64,000 nt of DNA from Glossina fuscipes (Eukaryota > Arthropoda > Insecta > Diptera > Glossinidae), in contig NW_023998490.1 in NCBI RefSeq assembly GCF_014805625.2, positions 2,757,987-2,821,986 of the forward strand. Direction: 5' to 3'. The position numbers and the translations under genes are program-made. The notes below the pieces were generated by a model. That model saw only the letters and a list, made by a program, of their open reading frames with translations, was not told where the DNA came from and made no database searches. Positions 49,286-61,169 of this stretch are shown piece by piece; the first letter of the stretch is position 1, and each line of letters begins with the position of its first letter.

Positions 49286-50439
49286 ACTTAATGGCATAAA
49301 AAATTCAGAACACAATCATTTTGTGATGGTATTTGATTGAATGAGATAAGAAATTTAATGTCGATTCTGTGCAGGTGATGAAAATGTTTAAAATAAAGTT
49401 CGGAAACCCTATTAGAAATTGTTTTTCGTAACGCATAACGAACGACTATAGGCTGGTGTAGGGCTGTGGCTGGCCATGGTGTTTTTACATTTTTCATCTA
49501 AAAATTTTTGTAACAACACACAGTTTTCCCTCCTTTTTCGAGTTTTCTTTCCGTAAGTTTTTGCATTTTTTCCAAGAACTCCCTACTTTCTTTTGCTCTT
49601 GCCTTTTTAGTACTACAAAGCTGGTATTTACTTAACATTGACATGAGTTCATCCATAAAGAGAGCACTTGGCATCGTTTGCAAATTCTGGATAAATTACA
49701 TTGGATCTATATTAAGGGATCGGCAAAGAACGTGACAAAAAGTCTACTAACATATGTTGTGGTAGCGCTACTTTTTGCGTGGAAGGACAAAATATTTATT
49801 GCTTATCTTTCAAGGTTAAGTACAAAAACAATATTTTATTGAATTGAAGCCGTTGTGGCTGTCCGCAATTACATTTATATTGAACGTTCAGACGGTCCTT
49901 GTGCACAGTAAGTAATAGATAAGCACTTGCTGTTGATTGCAAGTTACAGTATTTTAGCTATCCTCTAAGTCGATTACGATCACGCACAAGTGTGCCAAGG
50001 TTCAGATGTCTATCTCAAGTTTTGTGAACGTGGCTGTATTAACAAGAGACAACTGACAGGTATGGAAGTAATTGAACCAATGAAAAATATTTGCAGTCCA
50101 TTTCTTTCCGAATGTTGAAAGCGAAGGACCACATCCGCTATGAAAACAATCTAAAAATGCTAGCACTCTGCTTAGTGCCATTTGCCCAAAGGTATTTTCT
50201 ATTCGGTTTCATTTTGTCTTTTCGATTATAATCATTTACATATTTTGAAGAACTCTTTTTTTGTTTGTGGACATGGGTCAATGTGTCAGTCTACGCATCT
50301 TTCAACCCGTATGTCTTTCTATTAAATAACTAGTTTGCTTTGTATTCTTATTGACTCATCCGTGCTTTTGTGGCTTAAACTCATTCAGCCTTTTAATGTG
50401 ATTGTATCAGTATGAACTATGTAAGAAATCATAGTGGGA

Positions 50440-51245
50440 CAAGGCTGACCATTAGAGGCCATACACCCCTTTGCCAAGTACAATTATTCGGCCGTTTTGG
50501 CAATAAAACACCAAAAGTTACACATTGTTGTCATGCAAAGGGGCGCTTTCCATGAAATATCAGCATATCGGAGGATGCTCAAAAATATCACATGACGTGG
50601 TCTAAATTTTGCAAACTTAATTAAATAAAAATTAGAAATTATACCTTTTCGCCTGAAAGGGTTTTGTTTTTCATGAAAAGAGAATCTACAAAGTAGACTT
50701 ATGATTCCTGAGAAATCTTATATAGAGCGTGATCCGAGGAATAGACAGATAAATCGTAAAACATTAACTATTTAGCCTGTTTGGGCTTAAGGGCTTTAAG
50801 CCTTAAGGGTTTACATTTCCTGAAAAACTTCACACGCCTGCTGTCCAAAATGTGGACTATAGAATAAAAAAGATTCACGTTTCGTTGGAACTGTTATTTG
50901 AGAGGGGATTGAAAATATAGCCCCAGCTGAACCAAATTTTTTATACCAAAAAATTTTTTAAATTTGCAATTTGTTTCTATATAACGAATTTTCAGCACAA
51001 TGAGTTATGTGGGGAGTGGTCGACAAAAAGGAGCCGATCCGAAGTATTTTCAATAGCTTCCATCCTTGTGCCAAAACACGTCAGTGTACTAAATTTCATT
51101 AAAGTATCTCAAAAATTGTCACCATTTTCGACCACTCCCCGTACAAAGCCTTACTTTGAAAAGTCTTTATATGAATAACTGCATTAAGTGATGTAGGGTA
51201 TCCAATGGCGGGCCGTAACCGACTATAATGCGCTTATTTTCAACT
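50440..51245. mobile_element. Second fold-back arrangement of R1 sequence
   Basis: 50440-51118 is R1 inverted ('gtgccaaaacacgtcagtgt', 'aaagtatctcaaaaattgtc'). It is followed immediately by the R1 tail in plus orientation (51128-51240, 'aaagccttactttgaaaagt', 'gatgtagggtatccaatgg', 'cgactataatg'). A perfect 13-base inverted repeat, 'ggggagtggtcga' at 51011-51023 and its complement at 51128-51140, marks the pairing arms, with further imperfect pairing outward. Confidence 0.55.
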
Positions 51246-51589
51246 GTTTTCTCAAGTACTCTTCAGTAACGCAAAAATTAATATTATTTAAAGACTCCCT
51301 GTAAAACTCCAGCTGTAGACATACAGATTAAGAAACTGTTTTTCTTCTTAAAATGTGTTGATATTCTCGAAGTGTAATGCCCTTGTTTAACTTTTAAGTG
51401 TATGCTCAATAACTTATCTAAATGTCTTTTTTCTATGGCCTTTTTTCATCAAAAAGCGGGCTTTAATATCTCACACCATTTCCGGCACAAGGTATGCTAA
51501 GTTTGCGCGGTTGTATGTAGTAGTCAGAAGAGCGTAAGGCAAATCCACATTTTCTTCCTCGTTCGGTTCTGATTCATGTTTTGAATCGA

Positions 51590-51850
51590 TGTAAGCCTTC
51601 CTATCTATATGTCTGTCTTATGTCTCTCCACGTATTCTTACATTTAACTTACTGGCCGATAAGATATTACGATGAAATTTCGTACATTGCCTGGACGACG
51701 AACTCAATTCAAAATAGATGAGATGGGACTATTTTTACGACCATTCAACATGAACCATTGAAAGAGTCATCATACAAACAAAAATTGCAATTTTCAAAAT
51801 TTCTGAACAAAAATTTTGGTCTAATAGTGTTTAACTTAGGAACTTAAGTC
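51590..51850 (+). repeat. R1 repeat fragment
   Basis: Contains 'tgtctgtcttatgtctctcc', 'gatattacgatgaaatttcg' and 'gcaattttcaaaatttctga', the family head and body in shortened form. Confidence 0.5.
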
Positions 51851-51999
51851 GACCATTTTTTTGATTCGAGACAATTAGTGGAAAAAGGGGAAGCTGATGG
51901 AAGATATCTTTTATGAAGGCATGAAGATCTACAGGAATGCGTAGAGATGCTGCTGTGAAAGATGAGCGATTGGATTAAGGAAAGCGCTATATAAGAAAA

Positions 52000-53730
52000 G
52001 TAATTAGAGGGTTCGTATTAAAAAATAAGTTTATTAAAAGAAGCAAGAGCGTGTTTGATTAACCTAAATCATTTTAATTTTGCCTCTTCCTCATTTCTTC
52101 TTCTTTAATTTTCTTTGCAATAGATAATCATTTTTGAATATAATATATATGAATGTTTGTCGTATCCAAAGAGTCTTAGCTAGGTCAAGCAATATATTAG
52201 AAGTCGGCGAAAGGTTAGTATAAACTGTACCTTGGTTTCTTTAGTGATATCGCATGCTTGAATCGATACTCTTTACATCTGTTCAAACCTATATGCAGAT
52301 ATAAAAACATAACCATTTCGAATTCACTTTCACTCGGCACTGTTGTGTGTGCTCTTGTTTTTCTTTCTGTATTTAAAAAAAGTCATTCAAACTTTTAATG
52401 CAAACGTTTTTAAAACGAATTCTGAACCCCTTTTCTTACTGATATCAGATCAGCTGCTTATCAATGCATTCCATATGGCTTAGTAGTATAAGGGCAAAAT
52501 AAAAATATTTATAATTTTTTTTTTTGCCTTTAATTGCATTTGCGGTTTCATTTATTTTAGCAGCAGTTCAACAAACGGGTTGGATTTGAAACATGAAAAC
52601 AAGAACGAAAGACTGGAACAACGTTATCTAAAGTCCCGACTTTTAATAAAAGATCATAGTTCTCCCTTTCATCTTATTAGAAAATTAAAAACGTCTTTCT
52701 TTCGGTTACAAGGAGAGTTCAAAGTTTAGTGTAAGTATAGTGTAGTGTGATGACTGTCGTAAAACGCATAAATTTGCAAATGCTTTGCATCTACCCATAA
52801 AACGCATATGATCTGTTTTTACGGATTACTGGTTAAAGTACTAATAGTAAATAAATGAAAAGAAAAATATTGCAAAAAAAAAGAGTTAAAAAAGAAAAAT
52901 AAAAAATCGACAGACTAAATGTCAGTCCGATGTCAGAAAATCGGTGAGAAATGCTAAATTTGCTCCAATTTATTTGACTTCAAAAAAGAAATGAACAGCT
53001 CAGGGAAATTATCTGCATATAATTGAATAAATTTTATAGAAATTACGAAACCAGATAAAAAAAAAAATTATAGTAATGACATGTATATATATATATATAC
53101 GTATACATGTATAATAATAATAACTCTTGCTACCGAAAGAAAGCGTAAACAATGTGTTTCTGATATTAGTCGCACGTACATAAATGAAGCAACGAATCGA
53201 TTTCATCTGACGAAAAGAGTAAGAAAAGATTTAACGGACGTGACAACATCAAGTCTTGTATAAGGTCTAGCAGCTAAGATGAGAATACGGTAAAATTATG
53301 AAACACCTATGTAGTAAAAGAGAACAAAGTTCTAAGATGTTATTTAGAATTTAGAGAAATGTGGACAGATAAGATAATTAATATAAATGACTTAGTCGAA
53401 GCGATTTAAGGTATTTTTCGTGCGGTAGATCGCGAACTGTGTGCTCTATATGAAAATACATCACTTATAGTTTTTCGTCTGCCTGTTTGTCTGTCTGTTT
53501 GTTTGCTTTTCTTCACTCCTCTCTCGCTGTCTCCTATTACTTACTTTTATATTTTACAGTTGATCCTAAGTATGCATCAATGTACTTATACAGCGATTTT
53601 GTTTTCAATACAGATCTACATACAATAAAACTAAACAAAATTAGATGAGACTTTTTATTCGATACGGAATGTAATGCTTATCTTTGCATATAGAAAATTC
53701 GGGAATTAATTATATCATTTTTTTTTCTTT
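52000..53730. other. Stretch without a supported gene
   Basis: AT-rich; short TA run at 53083-53099. No coding or RNA feature recognised. Confidence 0.4.
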
Positions 53731-53736
53731 TTTTGA

Positions 53737-54000
53737 ATGGCTAACCACTCAGTGGATGCCTGCGGTGTAAATGGTACGGATATCGGCTGCAGTGAAGTAT
53801 TTTTGGATCGCCTTAAAGAATGTAAACTCCTGACTGCGTCCTTTGACACTTCAAACACATATTCTGCTCAGCGAACATTATTTCGTATTCTCATGCCCAG
53901 AAAATCAAGGATTGCCGATTCGTCCGCATTGACACTACCAAAGGAAAAGGGGTTGGTCATCGTGAGTGTGAATTCTATATCTTTTTTCACTTGTAGCAAA
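53737..54000 (+). other. Unrecognised open segment of slightly higher coding character
   Basis: The first 70 or so codons of a 131-residue frame have a mixed, protein-like composition ('DIGCSEVFLDRLKECKLL', 'SAQRTLFRILMPRKSR') and stop being so after 'KGLVI', where a 'gtgagtgtg' donor-like sequence follows. No acceptor is visible upstream: a T-rich stretch precedes, but without AG at the right place. It could be a decayed mobile-element fragment. The remaining frame runs into R1 repeat. Confidence 0.2.
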
Positions 54001-54059
54001 AAAATTTATTACAGCAGCCAATTCAGGATCATTTTCGATTATTTGCGTATCGATTTGAC

Positions 54060-54500
54060 ATTGTTTGTCCATCGGTCTGTCTCATGTCTGTCCATTTATC
54101 TTTGTTTTCAACGAACGGTTAGCATATTTTGAAATGCTCCGACAAACATTGGTAAACTGAAATGCTTCGGTCAAAGAATGAGTAGATCGGATTGGACCGT
54201 TTCTGTCGATCGATCACTTCCCTTGTTTTTCAAGAAGCGGCTATATGAAATATATTTTCAATTTTAGCTTTTCTTGACAAAAATCGTTGAAAAATAATAT
54301 ATTGATGTACTAAATGTATTGTACAAATTTGGATAGGATGGGACCATTATTTTAACCCAAACGACCATATAAATTTTATTTGAAAAACTAAGTCTTTTCA
54401 TAGTAAAAAGATCGGCGTTTTCATTTTTTATGATAAAGACAGCCGAAAAATTATTGTAATCGAAGTAACGTAGGGTATTTAACTATTGGTCATACGTGCC
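54060..54500 (+). repeat. R1 repeat, head, body and tail
   Basis: Contains 'catcggtctgtctcatgtct', 'gacaaacattggtaaactga', 'gatcggattggaccgtttc', 'ttggataggatgggaccatt' and 'gtagggtatttaactattgg'. Confidence 0.6.
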
Positions 54501-57500
54501 TATAACAATTCAACCCATTTTAATGAGAGTGATGATGAAAAGCAATGCACAATGCACAAGGGCGCATAGAGGTAAACTTAAAGAAAAGATAACACCAAGA
54601 GATTAGAAAATTCATTAAAGTAGCCCAAGTTTAAAATAGTTTCAAGGCGGTTTTTAAATGAAAAATCTTATACTACTCTATAGTTTATTTTTTCGTTGAA
54701 TTTTTTATCTTTACAGCAGTCTATTGCATTGGCAGTACGCGCAGAGAAAAAACTAAACCATCTTATCCCAATCTATTCCTTATGTCCCTTACCCGTTTCA
54801 TGGTCATCATGACTGTTCTTAAATATTTTAAAGACGAAGTATGTACCGATTGCATGCTACTCTGCTCTAGTGAAGCGGTATGGATTATGACCGTAACCTA
54901 ATCGTAATTAATGGTAAGTGGAAATAAAGAAACAAAGAGAAAACTTCAAAAATAACACGAAAATTATTTAAACGCTGCTCATATTTTAGTTTTTTTTGGC
55001 AATGAAACTCTCGCTCTTGTTTTTGTTAAATAGTGATCGACTAATCAGTCGCGTGTAATAAATTGTTAGATGTGCAAATAAATTCTCCGCACTTTTGATC
55101 AATTTCAACTTTATTTAAAATGTGCTTGTTACAAAGCCTATTAACCGAACCATTACTATCTATGGTCTTTTGTCACTTATCGGGTGGCTTAGGAATGCCC
55201 TCCCAAATAGTCATCGAGTCATTTACGCACATTTTCAACTTGTTGTGGATCGATGATCTGCATCGAATTGAACAAGCGCCACAAGGAGTAAACAACTTCT
55301 CAGCTCAATTTTAAGATTACTCTTAAGATTACTTAAGATTATACTTACTTGACTGCTTTAGCTTTTCGAATTCCTTTGACCGTAAGTGATTGTTTTTTCT
55401 TAAGAGCGCTATTTACTTCGACTAGTTGGGATTGGGACAAACACAAATGTCTAAGCGACGTATAAAAAAAATAACAGAGGAAATGAAAGCGGCAGATATG
55501 TCTTATGAAGTACCCGGCTTCAACGCAGCGAATTTATTCGTCTATTATTTAGTTTAATTTTAAAGAAAACCTCTTTCTTGTCAAATCTTTTCATTCTTAG
55601 TGCATGGAGAAGAGGTGTTCCTTAATTTTTTGATGATGAGGTATTAATTACCGACCATCGTTACAAGCTAACACCAACCACTATAGATAAATTTATATAA
55701 ATTTGATATCAAATGTAAAATTAAAATCATCAATAAAAAGAAACACATTTCGCGAATACAAAACCAGTTATATTAATATATATGACGTTAACCTATAATT
55801 TTTTAACCTATAAATATTATTGTTTCAAGAGTAATGAAGTGAATGAATCGATGTAGTTTTAGTAGCCACGAGTATAGTAACTTGATTGTTATAGATGCAT
55901 GTGTGTGTGTGTGCGTGTTTTTTTTTTTTTGGCATGGTGTAATCACCATCCGATCACTATTGACTTATAAGTATTTCATAGTGCTTTTTTTGATTTCGTT
56001 TTAATGTCGAACGGGCGGCTTTTTTCCTACTACGAGAGTTCGTTTATTGATTCATTTGCATAATAATTTGCTTACGTTGTGATTTTTTGTGTTCGGTTTA
56101 TGTATTTGGTTTTTAAAGACCCTTCAGAAAATATGGTTTCTTTTGCAAATTAAAGGCAATCAATTAGCTCATGTCTTGGAGCCGAAAGTAAGGAAATGAA
56201 AGGAAAAAGTAAGTTAAGCTCTCTCATTTAAATGAATAGGCGGTTATCCGAATGAGTGACTTTTTCTTCTTGCATTGATATCACCTCAAATGACGTCTGT
56301 AACATTAAATGAGGCCAAATGTCACGCCCATATTTTTAATTACATTTTTAACGATGTTGTAAAATGAGATAAATTCATAATCTCTTTTTGTCCCTTTGTG
56401 GTAAAACAAGAACGAAACTCTGCACGGAAAAAAGAGGTTGTGCAGTTCACGCACGACGAATGTCAAAATCCAGGAGATAGAGGACTGGAATGACAATTGT
56501 GAAAAGAAGGAAAGAGAAAGATGGAGAGAAGGTGGTCCTAGCTCGAAACAGTAAATATCGAAAAAGAAAATATACAAAAGATTTAGAGTTACGATAAAAG
56601 AAAAAAATAAACAATGACGCGAAATAAATAAAAATGTTCAAGTTCCATTAAAGTTTGCTTAACAGTAACATAAAAAATAAATATCAGTAAAAACAGAAAA
56701 ATGAAGAAAAAAAAGATTTTATTAACTGAATAATAGCGTGAATTATTATAAAATTCTAAATGTATATATATCACTGCACACACAACAAACAATAAGCGTA
56801 AGTACAAGTTGTTTAGTGTATAATGTAATATGATCTTAACTTGTAATCGAGCTTCACAATTATCAGGCTTTGTAGGGAAGGCGCATATAATAAAAAGAAA
56901 AATTTTTTGTCTGCACCATGATGCCAAGTTAAGGGCACAGTGCCGTGGTTGCTTTGCAAACAAATAGAAAAGCGACTTAATTCGAATTAAATTTTTTTTT
57001 TGTATCAAACTAAATCAACAAAGACTAAGGAATTGACGGAAATCAAATCCTTTGACTAGAAGTATGTGTAACTTTGTTATATAAAAACATGTGCGTGGTG
57101 AAAAATTGCTAGAACGAACGCATTATGAAGACTGTAACGGAAATATGGAAGCTCAGCTATATGAAAGTAAATTGGTAATTGAGATCATGTAAGTGATAAA
57201 TACATAGGTTTGGGGAATTGGCTCTTTAATGGTAGTATACGCACTGTGTAACTGTTAAATCAAAGAAAAAAAAAAAGATTTGTTGAAAGTTGTTAAACGG
57301 TTACGTTCTAAAGAGAATATATTTGAGCTAAAATGTGTAATAAGAGAATAAAGGCGATAATAAGTACTTAAGAAGATAAGAATAAAACACACAGAAAACT
57401 TGCGATATATGAAATGTGAAACCTGCAACGATAAAAGAGACAACCGAAATGAATGTCATCTTATTTCACTACCCCGATCGTAACACCGATATATTTATCA

Positions 57501-57740
57501 TCTTCAACGCCGTAGTCAACGGTCGTCAGTTCAACAAAAAGACTTATGTACTTCATTGCCTTGTACTGATTATAGCACATTTTTTGTTTGTTATTTTTTT
57601 TTCTCAAATCCAATTGATATGATGAACGATATATAGCACTGCTATAAAAGTTACATACAGTCTAAGTGTATCATATAACCTGCGCGATAACATCATTTAT
57701 GTTAAAAATTGTTTAGATTTTTCTTTTTTTTGTTTTTACT
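54500..57740. other. Stretch without a supported gene
   Basis: No recognised coding sequence. A short TG run lies at 55900-55917. The minus-strand frames at 56305-57008 are Phe/Tyr/Leu-rich products of AT-rich DNA. At 55130-55310 the minus strand carries an interrupted frame with 'NSMQIIDPQQVENVRK', possibly a decayed element, not identified. Confidence 0.35.
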
Positions 57741-57744
57741 CTCA

Positions 57745-57945
57745 GAGGATGTCCCCTATACTGATCAGCAAGCAATAGGGAAAGAGAAGGAAATAGGCAA
57801 CCTAGTGTGGGTAAGTATTATGCCGACTTTACCGGTTAAGCCCTCGCTACCAAAGTGCAACTGCACCGCACTTGAGATTTGAATTCGCAACCAATACCTT
57901 GTTAGTCGTGATTCCTATCTACTGTAAGAACTGATGCTCTTTTTG
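57745..57945 (-). mobile_element. SINE-like element, copy 4
   Basis: On the minus strand 'aatcacgactaacaaggta' and 'gcgaattcaaatctcaagtg' match the head of copy 3 with a degenerate B box. 'gtgcagttgcactttggtag' and 'ggtaaagtcggcataatac' follow, and the 3' end 'ctgatcagtataggggacat' matches copy 1. Confidence 0.6.
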
Positions 57946-57949
57946 AAGG

Positions 57950-59430
57950 ACATACGTAGACAGCAATATGAAAATGGACTGTGTGGAGCTCCTGCGCTAA
58001 AAGCTTCGAAAAACGAATGTAAAAGAGTTGTACGTCCGTAAGTTAGTCAGTGGCTTCATGCAAACGGCGCCAAAGGCGTAAGCAATATTTTTTGCTAATA
58101 ATTTGACCTGACTTTACGAATTTATAATGCACCACTATAACGATAATCAAAGAAAACGTTGTCTTACCACCTTTTGTTTGTTATATTTACCTTTAGTTTT
58201 ATATTTGCTATGTAGTTACTTTAAAAAATACGAATTTTTCTTTGGTTCATTTTATTTGAGTAGGTGGCGATTGTGCACTAGATTAACAACTGTCCATAAA
58301 AAAAAACCAATTTACTAAAATAACGAAAATCCAGTAAACAAACATGGAGATAAAACGGTTATGGTCGAAACCAACTGCAAACTATTAGAAAGTACGGGAA
58401 GTAGGTGTTTCACTTTTTTAGATTTGCTTCAGCTATAGCAATTTTCCTCAAGCAGCTGTGATTGTGTTACCGTCAATGACGTCACAAAAAAGAATAACTT
58501 ATTCCAGTATATATATTCCGATAGAACAAATTTCCCTGGTTACCCTGTATTTCGCATTAAATGCTCGAGAAAACATTCAATCATTGCCGAGAAGCAAATT
58601 TGTCTTTTAGAGATAGATATGATTATCTTAAAATAGTTTACAATTATTATTCTGTAATTTCGATTGGTTCAAGTAGGGGGACTTTAAAAAGGATTATTAA
58701 AGACATGCGCTCGCAAAAAAAAAAATCTGGTTCTTAGGTATAACGAGACTATGATATTAAGGCTTATCAAGCGCGAAAACACTCTTCCTTTGATAGTTTC
58801 TTATAACTTTGCTTTTATAGATTAAGAATTATTTTTCTAATTTTGGATGGCAAAGCGTTTTTCAGTAAATTTGTTTTTATTATTAAAGAAGAATTCGCAT
58901 AAGAGTCCGTTGTACTTCGCCGTTAAAATAAAGCAAGATCATCAGTTCAGTTCCTATCAGTTCTGAAGTGAGATCATGCACATTGAGACTCAAGTTCGTA
59001 AAAAATGACAGGATGTTAGTCTTTTCCGCCAATAGTAGGTTAAAAGGTTTGTTCTACCCGACAGTGTGTGAACTGAGAAAAAAATTCATAGATTAAAAGG
59101 CGTAGAAACAAATGTGACGTGTCACCTAACTCGGACTTTTGCAGTTACATTAGAACTTGCTTATGCCTAAGCCATTTCAGAAAACATGGAAAGATTCTAT
59201 TAGTAATAAAAATTTTTATAGTGGCTTATGTGATAAACGATTCTTCTTATGCAGGCGGCATTCAACTGAAATTTCACTAACAAACAAAATTTTTAGCCGA
59301 TACTCTTAACTAGATATTTAATTATTTGCTTTTTATCAATGTATATTTCTTTAATTGTTTGCGAGATTAGTATTGAATTGATTGAGTTTTTACTTATTGC
59401 GAATAATTCTCTCATTTTAATTTGGTAAGC
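57950..59430. other. Stretch without a supported gene
   Basis: AT-rich, no recognised feature. Confidence 0.4.
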
Positions 59431-59439
59431 ACTATGATC

Positions 59440-60180
59440 GTTTTGCCAGTTGCCTTTTTTTAAGCTGGTACACTGACGTACTTTCGCCCAAGAACGAACG
59501 CTATTGAAAATGGTTCGGATCGGTCTACTTTTCCGCCCGCACCGCATATAATGCCCTATTTTGAAAAGTCGTCATAAGGAAAAAAATCGTAATCTTCAAA
59601 ATTTCTCGGCAAAAGTGACTAACAGGTAGTATTTCGGCATTCTAAATTGGTATAAAAGCGTTGGACCGACTGGGGAAATTTTTGAACCCCCTCTCTTATA
59701 GCAAAAACTGAAGTTTATGCGACAAAAAGGTACAATTTTCATTAATTTTCATTTAAATTAACATGAAATAATTAACTGTGCTAAATTTAGAGCATCTCGG
59801 CCTATTTTTTGGATTCTACCCTAATAAGAATTTTCACGAAATTTGACCGTTTGTAGAGCAGAGTCGAAGTCTCTGTTTTAACATGTGGTGATGAAAATTG
59901 ACCCATAATAGTAATTTCACACAAAACATGAACTCTACAAAATTTGGACAATTTACGCCGATTTTCGTATCCTGTCCTATGTAAGGATTAAACCACATTA
60001 TGGTGCGTTTTGGGCCCTCTTGCCCAGAAATACGCACATGAAACGTTTGCCTTTGCGAAGAAGATATAATTTTTGTTTTCTATAATAAAAACAAGAATTG
60101 TGTTAGACAGTGTGGTGTAGGATATTTAACCTTAACCTGTTACAGCCTTGCCTGGCTGTAACGTTCTTATTTTTCTTTTT
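59440..60180 (+). repeat. R1 repeat with reiterated body
   Basis: Begins 'ggtacactgacgtactttcg', 'gcccaagaacgaacgctatt' and 'aaaatggttcggatcggtct', continues through body motifs shared with 10.5-10.95 kb ('gcattctaaattggtataaa', 'aaaattgacccataatagta') and ends with the tail 'gtggtgtaggatatttaacc' and 'taacgttctta'. Confidence 0.65.
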
Positions 60181-60893
60181 TTTATTTGATGTCGTTCAAT
60201 ACTTAACTGCAAAATATCTTACAGTTAAATTTAATCGTCAGATTAAACGTCGCGAAACATATTTGCATATGTTAATAGATTTCATTTAAATAATATTTTT
60301 TGAGCAAACATTGAGTAGATGTTTATTTGAGCCAGTGACGAGAAGAACTTAAATAGAATGCACCACTGATGACATCGCATATATATTTTTCTTTATCATC
60401 TTAAACGATTCATTAAACGTTCAAGGACAATATCTAAATGTCTTTTAGGCGCGAAATTCCTTACGTTGCTTAAAAATTCGGTTTCTTAAGTTAAGTGGTT
60501 GCTTAAAAATATCTTCAATTGAAACTTTACTCACATTTCTCTCAAAAGTATTCTGCTCAATCCCCTCTATATGTTGATAACAAGGTATGGTTCTTAAACG
60601 TGTAGGACTTGTCTGATTCGCTTTAACGGATTTTTGGGGTGCCTTTTTTCAACACATGCCTAGTTTTTAACCCTATAATCGAAAACACTTGCTTTTTCAA
60701 TTAACATCTTCAAAAAAACCACATGATTTCAATAATATTATGATGAAGCTACAGGCTCAATTTGGAATCAATTAGATGGAAAGTGTCTTATGTTAAAGAT
60801 ACCGCAAAGAAGACATTTAAAAAAAAAGAAACTTTATGGCAAATTTATCGGCCTTATTTGGTATATACATTGCAGAACGACATTTAGTGTTGT

Positions 60894-61160
60894 TTGAGAA
60901 AAATGAGTTCTGAGATTTGCAGCAGACTTTTAACACATCTGAATATTTCAAACAAGTTTCTCTCACAATGCATAATCAATGCCTGGATACTGTACAAGGA
61001 GACAGCTGAAGTAAACACGGCTCGGAAGGATTTTCTTCTTTATTTAGCTGAAGAATTGACCAATAAGTTGGATAAGATGGATATACAGACTACCAATCAT
61101 CAATGGTATTCTACTTTCTTTCGTTGTCACACTTTAAGCAACATTTTGTCCTTATGCTGA
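60894..61160 (+). pseudogene. piggyBac-type transposase fragment
   Basis: The plus-strand frame reads 'LSQCIINAWILYKETAEVNT' followed by 'ARKDFLLYLAEELTNKL' (about 60945-61075). This resembles the C-terminal part of the piggyBac (DDE_Tnp_1_7) transposase domain, where a '(V/I)NAW(I/L)LY' motif is followed by an 'F...LAEEL' helix. The upstream catalytic portion is not recognisable, no Cys-rich C-terminal tail is seen, and the frame stops soon after, so this is a relic. Flanking TTAA target sites and terminal repeats were not identified. Confidence 0.55.
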
Positions 61161-61169
61161 ATTTCCGAC

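Noticed and set aside
56305..57008. Overlapping minus-strand frames rich in Phe, Tyr, Leu and Ile, resembling membrane proteins
   Set aside because: Composition follows from AT-rich, poly-purine DNA on the plus strand; three different frames give similar products.
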